DNA from: Tubulanus polymorphus
Taxonomy: Eukaryota; Nemertea; Palaeonemertea; Tubulaniformes; Tubulanidae
NCBI RefSeq assembly: GCF_964204645.1
Contig: NC_134026.1
Location: 31,295,150 to 31,357,149, forward strand
DNA length: 62,000 nt
Reading direction: 5' to 3'
Below the pieces are notes generated by a model. That model searched no databases, was not told the DNA's origin, and saw only the letters and a list, made by a program, of their open reading frames with translations. Shown piece by piece: positions 11,301 through 21,622 of this stretch. The first letter of the stretch is position 1. Every line of letters starts with the position of its first letter. A program made the translations under genes and the position numbers.

Positions 11301-11721
11301 AAAACTAAGAGAGTAGTGTATATAGTGACCTTTCGACTCAATGAGCCATTTTCAAAACTAAGAAAGTAATGACGTTTAGACTCAATTCTATGAGCCATTT
11401 TCAAAACTAAGAGAGTAGTAATGACGTTTAGACTCGATTCTATGAGACATTTTCAAAAACTAAGAGAGTAGTGACGTTTAGACTCAATTCTATGAGACAT
11501 TTTCAAAACTAAGACAGTAGTGACGTTTAGACTCAATTCTCTAAGCCATTTTCAAAACTAAGAGAGTAGTTATGACGTTTAGACTCAATTCTAGGAGCCA
11601 TTTTCAAAACTAAGAGAGTAGTGACATTTAGACTTGAGAACATAGAATTGAGTCTTAATGTCACTACTCTCTTAGTTTTGAAAATGTCTTATACAGAATT
11701 GATTCTAAACGTCACTATCTT
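11301..11721. repeat. 50-bp satellite with an inverted last copy
   Basis: Seven direct units (AACTAAGAGAGTAGTGACGT, TTAGACTCAATTCTATGAGC, CATTTTCAAA) are followed at about 11640-11721 by an inverted copy, making a large palindrome. Read on the minus strand the unit is TTGAAAATGGCTCATAGAAT then TGAGTCTAAACGTC, which has the layout of the 69-bp ribozyme-like unit: an AT spacer, a 6-bp stem (GGCTCA/TGAGTC with one G-T pair), a 6-nt loop TAGAAT, then xAAACGTC. The first copy (11325-11350) still reads GAGTCGAAAGG. Core positions needed for catalysis are changed in most copies. Confidence 0.85.
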
Positions 11722-12450
11722 CATGATTATTGGTATTTTTCTTTAATCTTTATAGTGATTGGATAGAATGAAATTGGTCGGCTGCTTGGTTTGCTCCGAT
11801 TTTAGAGATTCGCGTGGATGTGAGGAGAGACCACTGGTGGTAACTCTGAAAATGTTTTTCTTGCACGAGTATAAGAAACCTTGCACATCCATGAATAAGA
11901 AAGGATATTAGATGTTTCCAATTTCCCTTAATCACGAACTGCGCGAATTGAAAACTCGACAAGACACTACATCATATCGGTCTACGGAAACCGACCGAGG
12001 TTGATAGCATTCAGTTCGGTAGCATCATTCTGACCTGAAGTCAAGGCGCAAAATTCTGTTTTTATAACCGACCTAAACAAACATAATCAGCAGATTGGAA
12101 AAACAGTCGCAACTTCAATTATTGACTTAGGAAAAGTGATATATTCAAACGCCGGGACCACGTTCGCGTCTTATACTGGAGAAGTTTCATGTCGTGTTCG
12201 ACTGAGCAAATCGTTCGTCACAGTCGCCTAAAGCGAAATAGGACACAAAGAAGCTTACTTTGTTCGCGCCAGTCAGCAGCACACAACTCGAGACGAGCAG
12301 ACGAGAGCACCAGTAAAAATATAGAAAAGAACGTTCCACACACAAAGCAGAGATTATACTCGGGTATAAGCAGATCAGGGGAGGATACCATAGAATCTTC
12401 GTAGCATCATGACTAGCAGCTTGTACCTCATAACCGCATAGCATCCACCC
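11722..12450. other. No gene seen; weak minus-strand exon signal
   Basis: On the minus strand an open stretch of about 85 codons (12444-12187) contains a GTAAGC donor-like site after CGCGAACAAA (near 12255), but no good acceptor precedes it. Not called as an exon. Confidence 0.3.
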
Positions 12451-15192
12451 TCAGTCAATCCACCCTCCATCTCTCCAGTCCTCAGTTAATCCAACCTCCA
12501 TCTCTCCAGTCCTCAGTCAATCCACCCTCCATCTCTCCAGTCCTCAGTTAATCCACCCTCCATCTCTCCAGTCCTCAGTCAATCCACCCTCTACCTCTCC
12601 AGTCCTCAGTCAATCCACCCTCCATCTCTCCAGTCCTCAGTCAATCCACCCTCTACCTGCCAATCCTCAGTCAATCCACCCTCTACCTCTCCAGTCCTCA
12701 GTCAATCCACCCTCTACCTCTCCAGTCCTCAGTCAATCCGCCCTCCATCTCTCCAGTCCTTAGTCAATCCACCCTCCACCTCTCCAGTCCTCAGTCAATC
12801 CAACCTCCATCTCTCCAGTCCTCAGTCAATCCACCCTCTACCTCTCCAGTCCTCAGTCAATCCAACCTCCATCTCTCCAGTCCTCAGTCAATCCACCCTC
12901 TACCTCTCCAGTCCTCAGTCAATCCACCCTCCATCTCTCCAGTCCTCAGTCAATCCACCCTCCACCTCTCCAGTCCTCAGTCAATCCACCCTCTACCTCT
13001 CCAGTCCTCAGTCAATCCACCCTCTACCTCTCCAGTCCTCAGTCATCCCCCTCCACCTCTCCAGTCCTCAGTCAATCCACCCTCTACCTCTCCAGTCCTC
13101 AGTCAATCCGCCCTCCACCTCTCCAGTCCTCAGTCAATCCACCCTCTACCTCTCCAGTCCTCAGTCAATCCGCCCTCTACCTCTCCAGTCCTCAGTCAAT
13201 CCGCCCTCCACCTCTCCAGTCCTCAGTCAATCCACCCTCTACCTCTCCAGTCCTCAGTCAATCCACCCTCTACCTCTCCAATCCTCAGTCAATCCACCCT
13301 CTACCTCTCCAGTCCTCAGTCAATCCACCCTCTACCTCTCCAGTCCTCAGTCAATCCGCCCTCCACCTCTCCAGTCCTCAGTCAATCCACCCTCTACCTC
13401 TCCAGTCCTCAGTCAATCCACCCTCTACCTCTCCAATCCTCAGTCAATCCACCCTCTACCTCTCCAGTCCTCAGTCAATCCACCCTCTACCTCTCCAGTC
13501 CTCAGTCAATCCGCCCTCCACCTCTCCAGTCCTCAGTCAATCCACCCTCTACCTCTCCAGTCCTCAGTCATCCCCCCTCCACCTGCCAGTCCTCAGTCAA
13601 TCCGCCCTCCATCTCTCCAGTCCTCAGTCAATCCGCCCTCCATCTCTCCAGTCCTCAGTCAATCCACCCTCCATCTCTCCAGTCCTCAGTCAATCCGCCC
13701 TCCATCTCTCCAATCCTCAGTCAATCCACCCTCCATCTCTCCAGTCCTCAGTTAATCCAACCTCCATCTCTCCAGTCCTCAGTCAATCCACCCTCTACCT
13801 CTCCAGTCCTCAGTCAATCCACCCTCCATCTCTCCAGTCCTCAGTCAATCCACCCTCCACCTCTCCAGTCCTCAGTCAATCCGCCCTCCATCTCTCCAGT
13901 CCTTAGTCAATCCACCCTCTACCTCTCCAGTCCTCAGTCAATCCGCCCTCCATCTCTCCAGTCCTCAGTCAATCCACCCTCTACCTCTCCAGTCCTCAGT
14001 CAATCCGCCCTCCATCTCTCCAGTCCTTAGTCAATCCACCCTCCACCTCTCCAGTCCTCAGTCAATCCACCCTCTACCTCTCCAGTCCTCAGTCAATCCG
14101 CCCTCCATCTCTCCAGTCCTCAGTCAATCCAACCTCCATCTCTCCAGTCCTCAGTCAATCCACCCTCCACCTCTCCAGTCCTCAGTCAATCCACCCTCTA
14201 CCTCTCCAGTCCTCAGTCAATCCACCCTCCATCTCTCCAGTCCTCAGTCAATCCACCCTCCACCTCTCCAGTCCTCAGTCAATCCACCCTCTACCTCTCC
14301 AGTCCTCAGTCAATCCACCCTCTACCTCTCCAGTCCTCAGTCAATCCGCCCTCCATCTCTCCAGTCCTCAGTCAATCCACCCTCCATCTCTCCAGTCCTC
14401 AGTCAATCCACCCTCTACCTCTCCAGTCCTCAGTCAATCCGCCCTCTACCTCTCCAGTCCTCAGTCAATCCACCCTCCATCTCTCCAGTCCTCAGTCAAT
14501 CCACCCTCTACCTCTCCAGTCCTCAGTCAATCCACCCTCCACCTCTCCAGTCCTCAGTCAATCCACCCTCCATCTCTCCAGTCCTCAGTCAATCCACCCT
14601 CTACCTCTCCAGTCCTCAGTCAATCCGCCCTCCATCTCTCCAGTCCTCAGTCAATCCACCCTCCATCTCTCCAGTCCTCAGTCAATCCACCCTCTACCTC
14701 TCCAGTCCTCAGTCAATCCACCCTCCATCTCTCCCGTCCTCAGTCAATCCACCCTCTACCTCTCCAGTCCTCAGTCAATCCACCCTCCACCTCTCCAGTC
14801 CTCAGTCAATCCACCCTCTACCTCTCCAGTCCTCAGTCAATCCGCCCTCTACCTCTCCAGTCCTCAGTCAATCCACACTCCATCTCTCCAGTCCTCAGTC
14901 AATCCACCCTCTACCTCTCCAGTCCTCAGTCAATCCGCCCTCCATCTCTCCAGTCCTCAGTCAATCCGCCCTCCATCTCTCCAGTCCTCAGTCAATCCAC
15001 CCTCCATCTCTCCAGTCCTCAGTCAATCCGCCCTCCATCTCTCCAATCCTCAGTCAATCCACCCTCCATCTCTCCAATCCTCAGTCAATCCACCCTCCAT
15101 CTCTCCAATCCTCAGTCAATCCACCCTCTACCTGCCAGTCCTCAGTCAATCCACCCTCTACCTCTCCAGTCCTCAGTCAATCCACCCTCCTC
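12451..15192 (+). repeat. 31-bp minisatellite, 2.74 kb, about 88 copies
   Basis: The consensus unit is TCCTCAGTCAATCCACCCTC then TACCTCTCCAG. Variation concentrates at three places: CCACC/CCGCC/CAACC, CTCTACC/CTCCATC/CTCCACC, and rare CAGTTAATC or CCAATCC. A few units are shortened (AGTCATCCCC near 13042 and 13568; ACCTGCCAG). Blocks of identical variant order recur (for example around 13200-13560), suggesting amplification of multi-unit segments. Stops occur in every frame, so it is non-coding. Confidence 0.98.
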
Positions 15193-15289
15193 TCTTCAAT
15201 AGTTTGTATAAGGCGCTCTGTAAATTTGTCTGTCGTCACAGGTGCGCGTGTCATTGCTAGCTGACGATTAGAAATATCTGCTAACTGCA

Positions 15290-15291
15290 GT

Positions 15292-15324
<33 letters not shown>
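15290..15324 (+). repeat. (CAG)n tract, about 11 units
   Basis: CAG repeat preceded by TAACTGCAGTAG and followed by TATCC; flanks look non-coding. Confidence 0.9.
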
Positions 15325-15325
<1 letters not shown>

Positions 15326-15430
15326 TCCCAGTGACAATATAATAGGACTATTGTTGGGTCAATGGATTGAAGAATGAAGAAGTGTTGGCTGTAATCCGGT
15401 GAAGTGTTAAAAAACTCATCTGTAAACACG

Positions 15431-15497
15431 TGCTAGATGATTGTGTAAATTCATTCACAATCACCTGGATGATTGTGTAAATTCATTCACAATCACC
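15431..15497. repeat. Duplicated palindromic unit
   Basis: Two tandem copies of a segment holding GATTGTG ... CACAATC, a 7-bp inverted repeat around TAAATTCATT. Each copy can form a hairpin. Confidence 0.8.
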
Positions 15498-16242
15498 TCG
15501 CACTAGGTATATTTGTTCTGAATGAGGTGACAGGTATAGCAAATTAGACTTTGGCGGAAAAGTAAATGTTTTCGCATGCCGCTGCTGAGAGTGATGACAG
15601 GCGTCGTAGGTAAAAACTGAATACATTTTTCCGAGTCCGAATCCGTAAAGTTTATAAATAGCCAGTGGGCACAAACACCGCGCTGATACAAGCAGCCGCC
15701 GACGGAATAAATTCTATAATAACAAATTCCCCAAACGAATAAAAATTGTCTTTATTCTATTAGAACCAATGGCCCGGGGCTTGGCACGAGTTTTGAAAAG
15801 GTGCGCACGCGCGTAGAAAAATAGCCATTGCGGAACCCGCGGGCAACAATGCGAACAGTTACAAATAACGGTTGTTTCTGTTGGGATTTCGTAAAAAGAT
15901 ACCGAAATTCGTTGTTTCTAATGAATTACTTCTGAAATCATTAAATAATCAGCCACGTGACAGACTGATATCTGACAGTCACGTGGCTTTTCCCACGTCT
16001 ATTTTTCTTGTATTGCGACAGAATTTTTATGATTGTGTAAGAAACTGTGGAAGTCACCTGCAGCGCCACCTCGTGGCACAGAGTGACGGAATACGAATAC
16101 GAATACGAATATTTATTACACTCCAACCATTTCCATGGTATATGGAGGAGAAAACAGTATTTACAGTTATTACATAAACGGTCATAAAAGCTACAAAACT
16201 TAATTAACTGGTCTCACACATGTACATAATATGCTATTTACA
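15498..16242. other. No gene seen; one GCAGCGCCACCTCGTGG site and a (GAATAC)n tract
   Basis: The open frame at 15872-16177 has no recognisable domain. A single copy of the GCAGCGCCACCTCGTGGC motif that is tandemly repeated downstream sits at 16060-16077, followed by a short (GAATAC)n tract near 16090-16110. Confidence 0.4.
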
Positions 16243-16427
16243 ATGACGGAAGCCCTGCTAGCAGCGCCACCTCGTGGCACGAAGTGACGGAAGCCCTGCT
16301 AGCAGCGCCACCACGTGGCACGGAGTGACGGAAGCCCTGCTAGCAGCGCCACCACGTGGCACGCAGTGACGGAAGCCCTGCTAGCAGCGCCACCACGTGG
16401 CACGGAGTGACGGAAGCCCTGCTAGCA
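16243..16427. repeat. 41-bp repeat, about 4.5 copies, with CACGTG / CTCF-like core
   Basis: The unit is TGACGGAAGCCCTGCTAGCA, GCGCCACCACGTGGCACGGA, G. Period 41 was checked at 16261, 16302 and 16343. Each unit has the near-palindrome GCCACCACGTGGC (E-box CACGTG). In the first unit GCCACGAGGTGGCGCTGC (reverse strand) comes within one base of the CTCF consensus CCASYAGRKGGCRSY. Confidence 0.9.
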
Positions 16428-16439
16428 GCCCAACGAAAT

Positions 16440-16560
16440 CCCAAACTACACTAGCTCATGGAAACCTTTTCGGAATTTATTTATTCTGTTCTGTTGTAGG
16501 ATTTCATATCGTCTTTGCAACACGGACTCAGCAGATTGTGTTTCATCAATGGTTGTCGTT
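16440..16560 (+). mobile_element. Solo copy of the dispersed 158-bp element
   Basis: CTACACTAGCTCATGGAAAC, TTATTTATTCTGTTCTG, GGATTTCATATCGTCTTTGC, AACACGGACTCAGCAGATTG and GTTTCATCAATGGTTGTC match the leader part of the long unit. The ribozyme-like core is absent here. Confidence 0.75.
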
Positions 16561-17250
16561 GTTGTCGCAGCGCGGACTAAAGAAAAATTGCCTCAGAATG
16601 CGTCGCTAAAAGGTCTCACATATTATTATTCAAGTAGAAATTGGTCATTAGAAAAATACAGAATCGGTGGGAAAAGAGGAGGAGGGAGAGGATGAAAGTC
16701 ATCTCGTGTATAGATGTTAGCAGGGATTGTTAAGTGTTCGTCTCTTAATACATAATTGATGTTTCGGTAACAGCAGTGACTAAACAGTCATTACCGACTC
16801 TGACGTGCTGTATTCAACAACAAAAACATCAAGTTGTTATATTGACAAAACACGAAATTATTTCAGCGTTTCTTTTGTAGAAATAGAAACAAAAAAAACG
16901 AGAAACGTTAGCACAAAGTGACAGCATAGCATCAGAATGCATGTTATCGACCCCGCAGATCCCTTCGTGAGAGATGCAGAACTGTGGGGCGGAGGACCGA
17001 CCCCAGCAGATCTCTTGCTGAGGGATGTAGCATAGAAATATGGGGCGGCCGGTTGCCCAAAAGATAGCTAACATTTACTGGTGGACAAAATACTACAGTT
17101 CCAATGTAGTTTCATTCAGTTTTAACAGCGATAATTTGGGTATTGTAACTGAGTAGAGGATTGACGACCAGTCACTTCACCTGACTGGTCACCACCAGTT
17201 TACAAACCAGCTGACCACCTGACAAACTTACAAACCCAGTCAATCACTAC
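16561..17250. other. No gene seen
   Basis: Unique sequence. On the minus strand 17074-16829 there is a near-duplicate segment (CCGCAGATC...GAGAGATGCAGA / CAGCAGATC...GAGGGATGTAGC) suggesting an old tandem duplication of about 60 bp. No splice-bounded exon was found. Confidence 0.4.
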
Positions 17251-17251
17251 T

Positions 17252-17325
17252 GGTGTATGGTCTAGTGGTTAGCGTGCTCGGCTGGTACGCTGGCGGCCCC
17301 ATGTTCGAGTCCTGCTAGGGTTAGG
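17252..17325 (+). mobile_element. tRNA-like SINE head
   Basis: An A-box-like TGGTCTAGTGGTTAGCG and a B box GTTCGAGTCC are correctly spaced for a tRNA-derived RNA polymerase III promoter. The head resembles Glu/Asp/Gly-type tRNA, but the acceptor stem does not close, so it is not a functional tRNA. It is followed by TAGGGTTAGGGTTAGC, a short telomere-like tail. Confidence 0.6.
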
Positions 17326-17550
17326 GTTAGCGATGCCTTAGGGTTAGAGTTGGGCTGGCTAGATCTTTTTGGTAGAAAAATCCCGCATTTGGCCAATTCG
17401 TTATTCCTCGCTTTGCCTTTGAAGTATATGCTCATTTTTATTTTTGCAAAATAGTAACTTAGTGACGGACTTGGAGTCAAACTGGTGGCAGCAATTCGTG
17501 AACCCCTGACTTGTTTTCGATATGATATCGTTTTCAAAAATGCTCATCAT

Positions 17551-17592
17551 CGGCTCGACTCGGCTCGACTCGGCTCGACTCGGCTCGACTCG
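17551..17592 (+). repeat. 10-bp repeat, four copies
   Basis: CGGCTCGACT repeated four times. Confidence 0.95.
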
Positions 17593-18582
17593 TATGTTAT
17601 ATCCACAAAGGATCGTGTTGCGTTCGAGAGAAGCCTATTTTAATATGCAACATCTGGCAAAGGACATCGTGGATGGTGAATCATAGATTCTCAACTAAAC
17701 AGAGGAATAAAGACAAATGTAGCCCAGCTGAGGTGTGCTGGATTATTTATAAGAGGATAATGCAATATAGAGCTGATTGATCTGCTATACCAGCTCACCC
17801 GCAGTCGAGGGGCGCAGAGCGGGGATTGATCAGGTTTTTTTATCTTTAATAATTTCTGTAAGATGTTTCCATTGTTAGTGTGCGCGAGCCTGAGTTCAAA
17901 GACGCGCATGGATGTTTACACGCACCGTTCTCGTCATGGCGACACGAGACAATACTTTGATGTACATGTACCTCACCAATCTTTGTCCTTAAAAGAACTA
18001 CTTGACGACACAACATTTCGCGCTGTTTGTAGTTAATGAACGTGTGGACATCGTCTGCATCTTCACGAGACCAAACCTTTTATCTTTTCACTTAGAAATG
18101 TCCGCGGTGTATAGAATAATGGAGTTAATAGGCATGGGCAACATTCGGTTCTTTATTAGTGAACTGTCACAAGAAATTGGCTTGTGTATTTGTTCTAACT
18201 TACTGGCTGGTCAGCCTGAGAATCTAACATATGATCAAATATCTTGATACTTAGAGGGGGAATATGAATCATCAGCTACCTATACTGGCACTCGACACGG
18301 TTAGTGAAGCGTTAGAAGGACATTGATTAATGGAAAGTATGACACCTTACAGCATAATAATCACATTTCTCTGTCACTTGTATTACTTGCCGATTACGGG
18401 GTGAGTCACGTCTGGACCGCGTTTGGCTTCGTTTCTAATACCGAGTTTTATAGGTTTTAAACGCGCAACACGCGGCGCGAGTATGACGGTAATTCGTGGT
18501 CAAAAACAACGTGACAAAAATAATCCTAATGAATTGTGGCAGTTACTGCAATCAAACTACACTGTACATATTAGACCACTAG
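17593..18582. other. No confident gene; one open stretch at 18002-18247
   Basis: The open stretch 18002-18247 (plus) contains CTTTTCACTTAG, a fair acceptor, just before AAATGTCCGCGGTGTATAGA. No domain is recognisable and no good donor follows, so it is not called as an exon. Confidence 0.3.
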
Positions 18583-18880
18583 TATACCTAACTTAAGACC
18601 AGTTTAAGCTTATCTTAGTTGTATAATCAATCTAACAACTTAATACCAGTCTAAACTCATTTTGGTTCTATAACCAATCTAACAACTTAAGACCAGTTAA
18701 GCTCATTTGGTTCTATAACTAACCTAACAACTTAAGACCAGTCTCAGCTCATTTTGGTTCTATAGCCAATCTAACAACTTAAGACCAGTCTAAGCTCATT
18801 TTGATTCAATAACCAATCTACCACTACTTTAGACTAGTCTAAACTCATTTTAGTTCTAGAACCAATCTAACGTTAAGAAG
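18583..18880 (+). repeat. MITE-derived 47-bp satellite, about 6 copies
   Basis: Same 47-bp unit as at 4177-4640 (AACTTAAGACCAGTCTAAGC ... CTATAACCAATCTAAC), with deletions in some copies. Intact MITE ends are not visible on either side. Confidence 0.85.
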
Positions 18881-19040
18881 TCTGATTCTGGTTCTATTGT
18901 AAGTAAAGGTTCTTTGAACTCTTTTTGTTGCCACAGTAAATAATTGTCCCTCAACGATCTTAAGATTTCCTGGACAAATATTGACACAGAACGGAATAGA
19001 AAATACAGATATAATCGACGTGTTAGTCACATACGGGTTA

Positions 19041-19079
19041 TCAGAGATCTCAGAGATCTCAGAGATCTCAGAGATATTA
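19041..19079 (+). repeat. 9-bp repeat TCAGAGATC
   Basis: Four copies of TCAGAGATC decaying into TTAGAGATA. The open frame through it (Arg-Asp-Leu repeats) is a by-product. Confidence 0.9.
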
Positions 19080-19219
19080 GAGATATAGATTATCTATCAG
19101 TGAGATTCTCTAAGATCCGACTCAGTCTCCCAGGTGCAACATGATTGCGGCTGTAATTAGTGCGACTTATTTCTACAGCTTTGATCTGATAACTATACGG
19201 TAAACGGTGTAGATACAGT

Positions 19220-19627
19220 CACCAGGTGGCGCTGCAATCATCAGTAATTACCCCCCCCCCCACACACATCAATAACTACTCTATCGGTCCGCCAGGTGGC
19301 GCTGCAATCATCAGTAATTACCCCCTCCCCCACACATCAATAACTACTCTATCGGTCCGCCAGGTGGCGCTGCAATCATCAGTAATTACCCCCTCCCCCA
19401 CACATCAATAACTACTCTATCGGTCCGCCAGGTGGCGCTGCAATCATCAGTAATTACCCCCCACACACACACACATCAATAACTACTCTATCGGTCCGCC
19501 AGGTGGCGCTGCAATCATCAGTAATTACCCCCCACACACACACATCAATAACTACTCTATCGGTCCGCCAGGTGGCGCTGCAATCATCAGTAATTACCCC
19601 ACACACATCAATAACTACTCTATCGGT
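19220..19627 (+). repeat. 68-71 bp tandem repeat, six copies, each with a CTCF-like site
   Basis: Units start at CCAGGTGGCGCTGC (19222, 19292, 19360, 19428, 19499, 19568). Each has CCAGGTGGCGCTGCAATCAT, then CAGTAATTACCCC, a variable (CA)n/C-run, and ATCAATAACTACTCTATCGG. CCGCCAGGTGGCGCT (CACCAGGTGGCGCT in the first unit) differs from the CTCF consensus CCASYAGRKGGCRSY at one position. Length variation comes from the (CA)n/C-run. Confidence 0.95.
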
Positions 19628-19760
19628 CTGTTGCTGTTTTCCGGTTGGTTGTTCAACGTGTTTCGTGCAATCGCTTTGATGATTTCTGGCCGGGAATATT
19701 TTCTGAGCCGGAGTCGTTGATTAAGTAAAATTAGTCGCCAGAGTCTTTTCTTCTATTTAG

Positions 19761-19979
19761 ATGTCGACTTCATTGCGGATAATACTTGGTAAATATGCGG
19801 ATAAAAGCAAAGCCGACAAGCCGACAAGCCGACAACTCAAATCAAACACGGTAAAAAAGAGTAACCTATTTGTAGGCAACAACATCAATCCATCACGGTT
19901 TACATGTTTCACATCACTTAGCGTGATTAAGTTTTCCAGTTTTATAGACAGAGAACACAGTGTACCAACTGTGAGGTAA
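19761..19979 (+). CDS. Candidate terminal exon, unrecognised protein
   Basis: A strong acceptor (CTTTTCTTCTATTTAG at 19745-19760) directly precedes ATG, and the frame stays open for 72 codons to a stop at 19977-19979. The predicted peptide is basic and hydrophilic early (KYADKSKADKPTSRQLKSN), with a three-fold 8-bp repeat GCCGACAA, and Ser/Phe-rich later. No domain is recognised. It could instead be a chance open frame next to a pyrimidine tract. Confidence 0.22.
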   Translation: MSTSLRIILGKYADKSKADKPTSRQLKSNTVKKSNLFVGNNINPSRFTCFTSLSVIKFSSFIDREHSVPTVR

Positions 19980-20414
19980 AGCTTTGAAGTGTCCAAAGTA
20001 AAAAAAAAAACAACTATATTCAAAAACGTCTACGGTAAAAACTGTTAATAGAAACACTGCGCGCGCACGTCGACATAGACCGCGGTGTGTGGTTTGTAAA
20101 TAGTTACCACTACAAAAGGGATGAAGTTGATGGTAAAAGAGGGACGGTAATGTTTGCAAACAGCGGGAAAGTTGTTTCTGTGTATTGCGCAGATGATATT
20201 TCACAGTAGGTTGTTTCTTTAGAAGTTGATACCATCGAGAAAAACTAACTGAATACAAACACAGAGCGGAATCTAAGCCCGATATCGTGTTCTTAAAACC
20301 CCCTGACGCGCGCGCGATTCGTTAGATTCTTAGCGAATCGAAAAGATCCGCGCTCAGCGTAAAATATCTATCGATGTTCGTGGAAAGCTTCAGGGTGAAC
20401 GAAGTGAACGCGCC

Positions 20415-20846
<432 letters not shown>

Positions 20847-20993
20847 TTCCTAGATCAAATATAGATCGTAAAAGACTCATTCCGGTCCCATCCACAGTAG
20901 GGACAACTTTCACAAAACATTTACGAACTCATGATTCGATTGGGGAAAAGTTTGGCCCAATTTGTGACCCACTGTCACTCGCCATATTGTGAA

Positions 20994-21008
20994 CGCCCCC
21001 TAGCGGTA
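20994..21008 (-). promoter_or_regulatory. CTCF-like motif
   Basis: On the minus strand CCGCTAGGGGGCGTT fits CCASYAGRKGGCRSY with two differences. Single site directly downstream of the purine tract. Confidence 0.3.
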
Positions 21009-21097
21009 CCCTAATAGATGAAACACGAACATCACTTAAAAATGGTCACGGCTTCATAAGCTGAATGTTCACTCAGAGTCTGTTTCCCAAAATCTTG

Positions 21098-21442
21098 GGT
21101 CCAGAACTGTGGAACTGTGTCCAGAACTGTAGAACTGGATCCAGAACCGTGGAACTGAGTCCAGAACTGTGGAACTGAGTCCAGAACTGTAGAACTGGGT
21201 CCAGAACTGTAGAACTGAGTCCAGAACTGTAGAACTGAGTCCAGAACTGTGGAACTGGGTCCAAACCGTGGAACTGAGTCCAGAACCGTGGAACTGAGTC
21301 CAAACCGTGGAACTGAGTCCAAACCGTGGAACTGAGTCCAGAACCGTGGAACTGAGTCCAAACCGTGGAACTGAGTCCAAACCGTGGAACTGAGTCCAAA
21401 CCGTGGAAACTGAGTCCAGAACTGTGGAACTGAGTCCAGAAC
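21098..21442 (+). repeat. 20-bp minisatellite, about 17 copies
   Basis: The unit is CCAGAACTGTGGAACTGAGT, with AACCGTGG and AACTGTAG variants. It is the same family as the arrays at 26929-27505 and 49690-50215, interpreted below as derived from MITE ends. Long Val/Leu/Asp/Phe-type minus-strand frames over it are artefacts of a stop-free unit. Confidence 0.96.
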
Positions 21443-21573
21443 TTTTCCTCTAAGAAGTAGACCAAACCTTGAAAAAAGTCTCAATAAACTTGTGATACAG
21501 CTATGCGAGAGGAGAGAGTTTGTTTTTTTGATACTACTACAAATATTCCTCTCTCTCTCCCTCCGGCTCTCAG

Positions 21574-21614
21574 GCGTGAACGCGTATACTTTCACTGTAA
21601 ACAGTTTTACACAG
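21574..21614 (+). CDS. Candidate 41-nt internal exon
   Basis: An excellent acceptor (ATTCCTCTCTCTCTCCCTCC then GGCTCTCAG, ending 21573) and donor (ACAG|GTAAGC) enclose 41 nt. In the frame that starts after two bases it reads VNAYTFTVNSFTQ with no stop, ending at a codon boundary; a second frame is also open. No domain can be assigned to so short an exon, and neighbouring exons were not found. Confidence 0.35.
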
Positions 21615-21622
21615 GTAAGCAT

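Noticed and set aside
12451-15192. CRISPR array
   Set aside because: Units are contiguous with no unique spacers, and the context is eukaryotic.
15872-16177. 101-codon plus-strand frame
   Set aside because: No recognisable domain, passes through a (GAATAC)n tract and a GCAGCGCCACCT repeat copy.
17318-17350. Telomeric TTAGGG array
   Set aside because: Only two or three imperfect GGGTTA units in the tail of a tRNA-like repeat; not a telomere.
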